Shown one piece after another: positions 58,310 through 64,000 of a stretch of DNA of 64,000 nt. Position numbers and translations under genes: made by a program. Origin of the DNA: Diphasiastrum complanatum (Eukaryota > Streptophyta > Lycopodiopsida > Lycopodiales > Lycopodiaceae). How positions within the stretch are numbered: the stretch's first letter is position 1; each line of letters opens with the position of its first letter. The DNA is taken from assembly GCA_029204225.1 (NCBI GenBank), contig CM055101.1, positions 41,316,927-41,380,926 on the forward strand. Reading direction: 5' to 3'. The notes under the pieces were generated by a model. It saw nothing but the letters and a program-made list of their open reading frames with translations, was not told where the DNA came from and made no database searches.

Positions 58310-59858
58310 AAGATGTAGATGGACCAGATAAAGATCATTGCATTCAGACAATGGAGGACGAAATGTCATTCATGTACAAGAACAATGTATGGACACTCGC
58401 ACCTATACCTGATGGCAGAAAACCAGTCAAGTGCAAGTGGATCTATAAGATCAAAACAGGTCATGATGGAGAAAACATCAGATACAAGGCAAGGTGGGTT
58501 GATAAAGGATTTTCACAGAAGTATGGGAACGACTACACTGATACTTTCTCACCGGTAGTCAAACGTACATCAATTCGCTTATTATTTGCATATGCAGTGG
58601 CTCATGATTTGAAAATCCATATTGTGGATGAGAAAACTACTTTCCTGCACGTAGAATAGGAAGAAGACTTATTCATGGACCAACCACTTGGTTTTGTAAG
58701 CCAAGCATATCCAGAATACGGATGTCACATGAATAAAGACATTTATGGTCTCAAACAGGCAGCGAGACAATGGTATAGAAAGAAAGATGAAGCACTACGT
58801 TCCATAGGCTTCAGACCTCTATTTGCTGAATCAAATGTCTATATCAAACATGTCCAAAAAAAAATAATTATTTTAGTTATTTATATTGATGATACACTTA
58901 TCTTCTGAAGAAGAGATAAGTTAATTTCAGATGTCAAAAGAGACATTTTTGAAATATTTGAGATCATTGACCTAGGAGAAGCTAAAATCTATCTAGGCTT
59001 GTAGATCATGAGAGACTTTGAAGGTGCTAAGTTGTACCTTCACCAACAAAAGTACACTCAAAAGATCATTGAAGACTTCAACATGCTCGAATGAAAAGGT
59101 GTGCATACTCCCATGATACCTGGAACAATACTGGGCAAGGCAGATTGTCTGTAGACTCTCGAGGAAGAGGAACAAATGGCCAAAACACCCTATCATAGGC
59201 TGATTGAATTATTGTTATATTAGTAGAAAACACCAGACCTGATATAGCGTTTGCAGTATACAGGCTGAGCCAATATAATTAGGACCCATGATTTTTACAT
59301 TGGAAGTTGGCAAAGAGAGTACTACAATATCTCCAGGAAACGAGAGACTATGGACTGTGTTATTCAAAGGAAACTGGATTTCACATCGAATCTTACAGTG
59401 ACGCAAGTTGGGCATCCATGAAGGATGATAGCAAAAGTATTTCAGGAGGTTGTACTCTAGCATCTGGCACAATCATACTCTGGATTAGCAAGAAACAAAC
59501 AATAGTAGCTCAATCTTCCTGTGAAGTAGAATATGTAGCAGCAGCCAAGATGGCAACGAGCTGATATGAATTAAACAAATATTGGAAGGATTTGATGAAT
59601 CTAGTTCTGAACCTTATGTCTTGTTAATGGATAATACTTCAGCAATCTATCTTACGAAATATCCTATATTTCACTAAAAAACAAAGCACATAGCTATCAA
59701 GTATCATGTGATTCGGGACTTAGTCAAGAAGAAGATAATGAAGACAGTCTTCATACCCACATAGGAAATGACAGCTGACATCTTTACAAAGCCACTGAGT
59801 AAAGTCTTGTTCGAGAAGTAGCGAAGAATTAGATTGGGGTTAATCCAACTACCACTTT
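58310..59858 (+). pseudogene. C4: copia reverse transcriptase and RNase H
   Basis: CKWIYKIKTGHDGE, KARWVDKGFSQKYG, DTFSPVVK, YGLKQAARQWY and the catalytic YIDD (58882-58893), then RNase H with ESYSDASWASMKDD and KKQTIVAQSSCEVEY, and the closing KHIAIKYHVIRDL / ADIFTKPL-like end near 59790. Stops at 59280-59282 and 59289-59291 replace Gln and Arg in the usual QDPR segment. One frameshift lies near 59220. Confidence 0.85.
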
Positions 59859-59868
59859 AAGAGGGAGT
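59859..59868 (+). promoter_or_regulatory. C4 polypurine tract
   Basis: AAGAGGGAGT directly before the LTR start TGTAG at 59869. Confidence 0.85.
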
Positions 59869-60058
59869 TGTAGAACAACTGATCAAACAGATCTTGATTA
59901 TACCAACAAAGCGTGCAGTTTACTTGACAAAGGATGAGAAGGAAACGAATGCGAACTCGAAACATTTCTATTTGTGACCAACTCGAAAGATTCACAAAGG
60001 ATTCACAAACTTTGTCTTGCAGTCAACTCAAAAGTTTTGCGAAAGATTCACAAACAGT
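59869..60058 (+). repeat. C4 3' LTR, first 190 bp
   Basis: Starts TGTAGAACAACTG and contains TTGCGAAAGATTCACAAAC-type elements like the 5' LTR. It is cut near 60058 where the minus-strand C5 reverse transcriptase begins. The 5' LTR lacks the part present here, so the overlap between the two is short. Confidence 0.7.
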
Positions 60059-60560
60059 TTCTAAGGATTTCAGGGCTTGATCTTTTTTTTTGTACCATTG
60101 TTGGGCTGACTGTTTTAGACCGTAGATGCTTCTATGCATTCTGCATGCATAGCCAGGAAGTGAATTTGAGACATATTCTGGGGGTTGATCCATATAGACC
60201 TCTTCGTCTAGTTCGCCATGCAAGAAGGATGTCTTCTCGTCCACAATGTGGATCCTGAGGTCATAAGCTGCTGTGTATGCAAGTAACAGTCGTAGGGACG
60301 AATGTTTGATGATAGGAGAGAAGGTTTCAAAGTAGTCAATATCATATCTCTGAGAGAATCTCTTCGCTACCAGTCTTGTCTTGTATTTCGTGATGTTTCC
60401 ATCTGTTTCGTATTTGAACTTGAAAACCCATTTGCATTTGATAGTTTTGCGCTTATGTGGTAATGGCTCCAATGTCCATACCTGGTTCTTCCTCATGGAC
60501 TTCATCTCTTCGTTCATGGCTTGGATCCATTTGTCCTTCGTCTTGATGTCACGAAGTGTG
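60059..60560 (-). pseudogene. C5: copia reverse transcriptase, N-terminal half
   Basis: The frame 60517-60023 reads NQVWTLEPLPHKRKTIKCK, then YFETFSPIIKH, HIVDEKTSFLHGEL, EEVYMDQPPEY, IYGLKQSAQQWYKKKDQA. It ends before the YVDD box at the C4 LTR junction. Closest to C4. It is fused directly to protease on its upstream side with no integrase. Confidence 0.85.
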
Positions 60561-61556
60561 AGGTGGCTCCTGAGTCTAGGATCACCTTGTGTGTGTCAGA
60601 TGTTAACGCTACACACACGTCTTCACAGATGTAGGCAGTCGAACAATTTCTGTTCGTTCTTTCTTCGCCCATCTTTGAGCTCTCGGGCTCCTCGACATAG
60701 GATGAATTGTTGTTGTTCTCCTGTCTGTTCTGTGCTAATTTGTTCCTCGGGTTCTGGTGGTAATCCATGGCTGCGTGACCCTTCTTGTGGTAGTGAATAC
60801 ACTCAATCTTGGGATTGAGCTAGCATGTATCTATATGCCCATCTCTTCTGCATCCCACACAAGTTTTCTTGTCTACACCTTGTTGCTTCGACCTCCCTTT
60901 GGTCTTCCAGTTGCTCTTGCTCGTTCCCCTCTACTTGCATATCACGATTTTGCCTCTAATTCGACTCTCTCTTAGGCTTAAATTGTTTCTTGGATTTTTC
61001 TTTGTTGCCGTAGAGGGCCTGGTCAGAACCATCTTTGTAATCAAGATGTTCTTTGGCCTCGACTTCCTCTCAAATCTCGACAATCGCCTTTTCAAGGTTC
61101 ATGGTAGGATCTTTCGCAAGCAGGGTCCTTGTCGTCTGGAAAGATCTGGATAAGGCTTTCAACAGATATGTGAGCTGCTTCTCAGCTGACACAATGTTCT
61201 CTACTCCAGATTTGTGTAGTGATAGGAATAGATCCTTCATCTTTCTTACAAAAGAAGTGAGGTCCTTTTCATCCCACTGTAGATTCATCAGTTGATCTTT
61301 CAACATCTTGATTTGACTTTTTGACTTCGTCTGAAATCTTGTGAGTAATGCATCATACATCTCCTTAGCTTTGGAGAGTGTAGCCAGGTCAAGTGTGAGA
61401 CTATCTTTGATGGAAGATGATAGCAAGGCTATTGTCATGTCATTTTTCTCCCACCATTTTCGTAGCTCCTTGCCTGATGTTGTAGGCATCTCTTCTGTCC
61501 CATCCACCCAAGGGAATAATCCTTTGCCCTTGAGTATGAGTGATGTCTTAACTTTA
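60561..61556 (-). pseudogene. C5: copia gag and protease start, fused to RT
   Basis: The gag frame 61507-61070 (SGKELRKWWEKNDM, LMNLQWDEKDLTSFVRKMKD) is fairly intact. A degraded knuckle pair follows (the second has Tyr for two Cys), then LDSGATSHFV, the protease active site, with an intact DSG. Right after SHFVTS the sequence passes into reverse transcriptase (KDKWIQAMNEEM), so the rest of the protease and the whole integrase are deleted at about 60560-60575. Upstream coding ends near 61556. Confidence 0.85.
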
Positions 61557-62200
61557 CAGGCTAGAAAGCTAGATCATGAAGAATCAAATATGTCAATTTT
61601 TAGAGCAAAAGGACAAATATTAATTGTACTATCAATCATTAAGAGTTATTGATTGCTTAATCCAAAGATCTATCAAGTTCTAGATAATAGATCTTGATCT
61701 AGATGCTTTACACTATGATTTAAGCAAGAACAATGGATCAAATGATCAAACACCTGGATGGGTGACCTAACACGTGTGGAGGACAGTACCTATACGGCCT
61801 ATTTACATAGAGTAAAGCACATTAACTTAGAAATGCATTTCATTCATCAAAACTCAAGAAAAATGTGGAAATCTCAACAAAACTAGAATTTGCCAATGTC
61901 ACATCAACTTGTTATTGATTTGGTTGATCTCTTTATAGATCAAGTACATTTACGAGCTGTGTACTGTCCAGCAGGCCTTCACACATGGGAGAGTGCCTAG
62001 TCATCCAGATCCACCAATGGGATCCATATATGCTCATTTCCCAAAGTTGACTATTCTTTTTGGCTAGAAAACAAAAAGCTAGTCTTCCACATCTATAGGA
62101 ATATTCCCTATAAAATAGTATCTAATGGAACCTTCCTATCTTATCTTCTAGAATCTTATCCACACATGTGAATGATATCTTGACATGTGTGAGTAATAAC
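61557..62200 (-). repeat. probable C7 LTR or other non-coding
   Basis: Non-coding, with a minus-strand TATTTTATAGGG near 62115. It lies where a 3' LTR would be if C7 lost its polymerase. LTR ends and a polypurine tract could not be fixed, so this stays tentative. Confidence 0.35.
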
Positions 62201-62695
62201 TCATGATGGCTCTTCAAGCATTGTGGTTAGAAAAGAGTAAGAGGTAGAAGGAGATGTGTCTTCCCTTTGCTTTCCTTTCTCAAAGTATGTGAGCCTTGAA
62301 GGCTCGGCCTTGCTCCTTGTGGATCTTCTCGGCTCCTTTGGCACTTGATTTTGATCTTCCAAAAGATCACTTTCAAGAGGCTCCTCCTCGGTTGTTGCAA
62401 GATCTTCATCACCTAAGATATTAGATGAATTTGGAGACAACTTGTAACTTTGAGATTAATCAAACAAGAATCCTTGCTAACTTTTACTTTCTCTGAAATA
62501 GGATCAAATATCTTATATCCTTTGCTATTTTCACTATAGCCTACAAATATTCCTTTGAAGGAAGTTGCATCTTCTTTCCTTCTTATTTCAAAAGAAATGT
62601 GGACATAACATATACATCCAAACACTTTAAAATCTTTTACATTGGGCTTATTGCCAAACAAAGTTTGAAATGGTGAGATCCCACCATTAGCACTA
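62201..62695 (-). pseudogene. C7: integrase C-terminus and linker
   Basis: Reads PFQTLFGNKPNVKDFKVFGC, then GIFVGYSENSKGYKIFDP, then, after a shift, the acidic linker with EPRRSTRSKAEPSRLTYFEK before the polymerase. Coding stops at 62201 with no reverse transcriptase or RNase H. Confidence 0.85.
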
Positions 62696-63500
62696 CTAGG
62701 GAAACCTATTACATAAGTAATTAGCACAAGTTATGGCCTTCCCCCAAAAAGTGATGGGTAGAGATGCACAAAGCCTTAAAGACTTTGCACATTCACAAAG
62801 ACTCCTATTCTTCCTCTCGACCACCCCATTTTGTTGGGGGGTGTAAGGACAAGTGAGTTCTCTCTTCATGCCATTAATCTCACAAAAGTCTCTCATCTTG
62901 TTGGAGATATATTCTCCTCCATTATCACATCTTAGAACTTTAATGCAAGAACTAAATTGCTTTTCCACTAGAGACTTAAACTTTACAAAAGCTTCATATA
63001 CAAGGATTTTCTTAGGCAATAATTCAATCCAAGTGTATCTAGTACAATCATCAATAAAAGTCACATACATTAAAGCTCCTCCATTACTTTCATAAGAAAA
63101 AGTATGTACATCCGAATGGATAAGATCTAAAGGTGAGGTAGATCTTGTTAAAGATCTTTTGTGGGAAGTCTTGTGTGACTTTGCAAGGCCACATGCCTCA
63201 CAAACTTTGCCACACTTCTTGAAAGCTTTTGGTAGGCCGAGAGCTAGCTCCTTTGATGCCATGGATTCCACTGATTGAAGATTAGGATGGCCCAATATAT
63301 TGTGCCAAAGCTCCAGTTGAGTCAACTCCTCCCTAACCATATTCACACTTTCAATAGCCACATTAGCATCCAACTTGAAAAGCCTTCCTTGCTTAATGCC
63401 ACTAGCTATGCACTTATTATTTTTCAAGATGGAACACACTCCATTCTTGAAATGTACATTTAGTCCATTGTCCATTAATTGACCAACACTAAGCAAGTTT
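62696..63500 (-). CDS. C7: intact copia integrase reading frame
   Basis: An unbroken 266-codon frame. Gag-pre-integrase with HHCC (HNILGH, CEACGLAK), core with HSDVHTFS, LRCDNGGEY and YTPQQNGVVERKNRSLCE: the three catalytic acidic residues are all present. It is the best-preserved enzyme domain in the window, yet the element around it is deleted downstream and shifted upstream, so it is unlikely to be expressed as an active polyprotein. Confidence 0.85.
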
Positions 63501-64000
63501 TATGTAATGGATGGAACATACAAAACATTATGAAGATCTATCCTTTTAGATGATCCTAAACATAATGGAATAGATCCTATGCCATCTATCTTGCATTCTT
63601 GATCACTAGCTGTGTAGATTGATTTCTTAGAATCATTACAAAAAAGTAGATAAGAGAAATAATGCGTGTTGAATGACATGTGGGAACTTAGCCCCACTAT
63701 CAATCCACCATGTCTCTTGGCTTGATGTTGGTGTAGGTGCTACCATCAAGGATGTGTTGAAGCCATCCTCTTCCTCCTCCCCTTGTGCAAGATTGACTTG
63801 ATCTTCATTCCCTTGTGCATTCTTCTTCTTATAGCATTCGAAAGCAAAGTGTCCTTTCTTCCCACAAAGAAACACTTCAACTTTGCTTTGTTCTTTTGCT
63901 TCCCTTTGGAGGTAGATGCTCCATCCTTTGCCTCGGTCTCCTTGCCTTGGATCTTCTTGAAAGGATGAGACTTCTTCTTGCCTTTAGATGTGAAGTTTGC
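63501..64000 (-). pseudogene. C7: gag end and protease, runs off the window
   Basis: A knuckle-like CGKKGHFAFEC with its first Cys lost to a shift, then WWIDSGA (protease DSG intact) at about 63715-63695, then CKIDGIGSIPL and LHNVLYVPSIT. Gag continues beyond the right edge. Confidence 0.8.

Overview
This window looks like heterochromatic, repeat-dominated DNA from a land plant nucleus. The evidence is the density of Ty1/copia and Ty3/gypsy LTR retrotransposons, plant-type primer-binding sites (a tRNA-iMet type for copia, a tRNA-Asp-like type for the gypsy element), spliceosomal introns with GT..AG borders, and stop codons that mostly arise by C-to-T change at CG and CHG sites, as expected of methylated plant transposons. 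I cannot place the species; a non-flowering plant is possible but unproven. No host housekeeping gene, rRNA gene or functional tRNA gene was recognised. Everything coding is broken, truncated or nested. The one possible host exon is a small basic ORF at 255-731.

Layout, left half. 0-2.3 kb: a small ORF and a compact tRNA-like retroposon with a 15-bp target duplication. 2.3-3.3 kb: a broken copy (T1) of a multi-exon gene whose second copy (T2) lies at 27.4-29.7 kb. 3.3-4.35 kb: 5' end of a minus-strand copia (C1), interrupted by a gypsy LTR. 4.35-22.15 kb: a minus-strand gypsy element (G1; 3' LTR at the left, pol in the middle, gag and 5' LTR at the right). Its distal ORF is split by a 9.6-kb composite block (5.9-15.5 kb). 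That block holds a gag-only element (L2), a G-rich minisatellite, a Ulp1-type cysteine protease pseudogene, an LTR of family R, an unidentified minus-strand gene and the 5' end of another gag-only-type element (L1). 22.15-24.5 kb: tail of a third gag-only element fused, at a (CT)n tract, to the end and 3' LTR of a copia.

Layout, right half. 27.2-38 kb: copia gag start, T2, copia RNase H tail (C8), gag-only element G2 with a long (GA)n inside its LTR, and a copia (C2). 38-41 kb: minus-strand copia C3. 41.4-53.5 kb: an unclassified family (P) with GC-richer, coiled-coil, Ser/Thr/Pro-rich ORFs and a conserved TATA-containing leader; one leader carries a solo LTR with a clean AAATT target duplication. 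A 310-bp foldback and other small repeats lie between. 54-64 kb: copia fragments C6, C4 (longest, LTR to LTR), C5 (integrase deleted) and C7 (integrase ORF intact, reverse transcriptase lost).

How the parts relate: copia copies C1, C2 and the 23-24.5 kb copy belong to one family, C4 and C5 to a second. L1, L2, G2 and the 22-kb copy belong to a group whose gag runs into the LTR with no pol, so they would depend on enzymes from other elements. G1 is notable for two aspartic protease domains in tandem.
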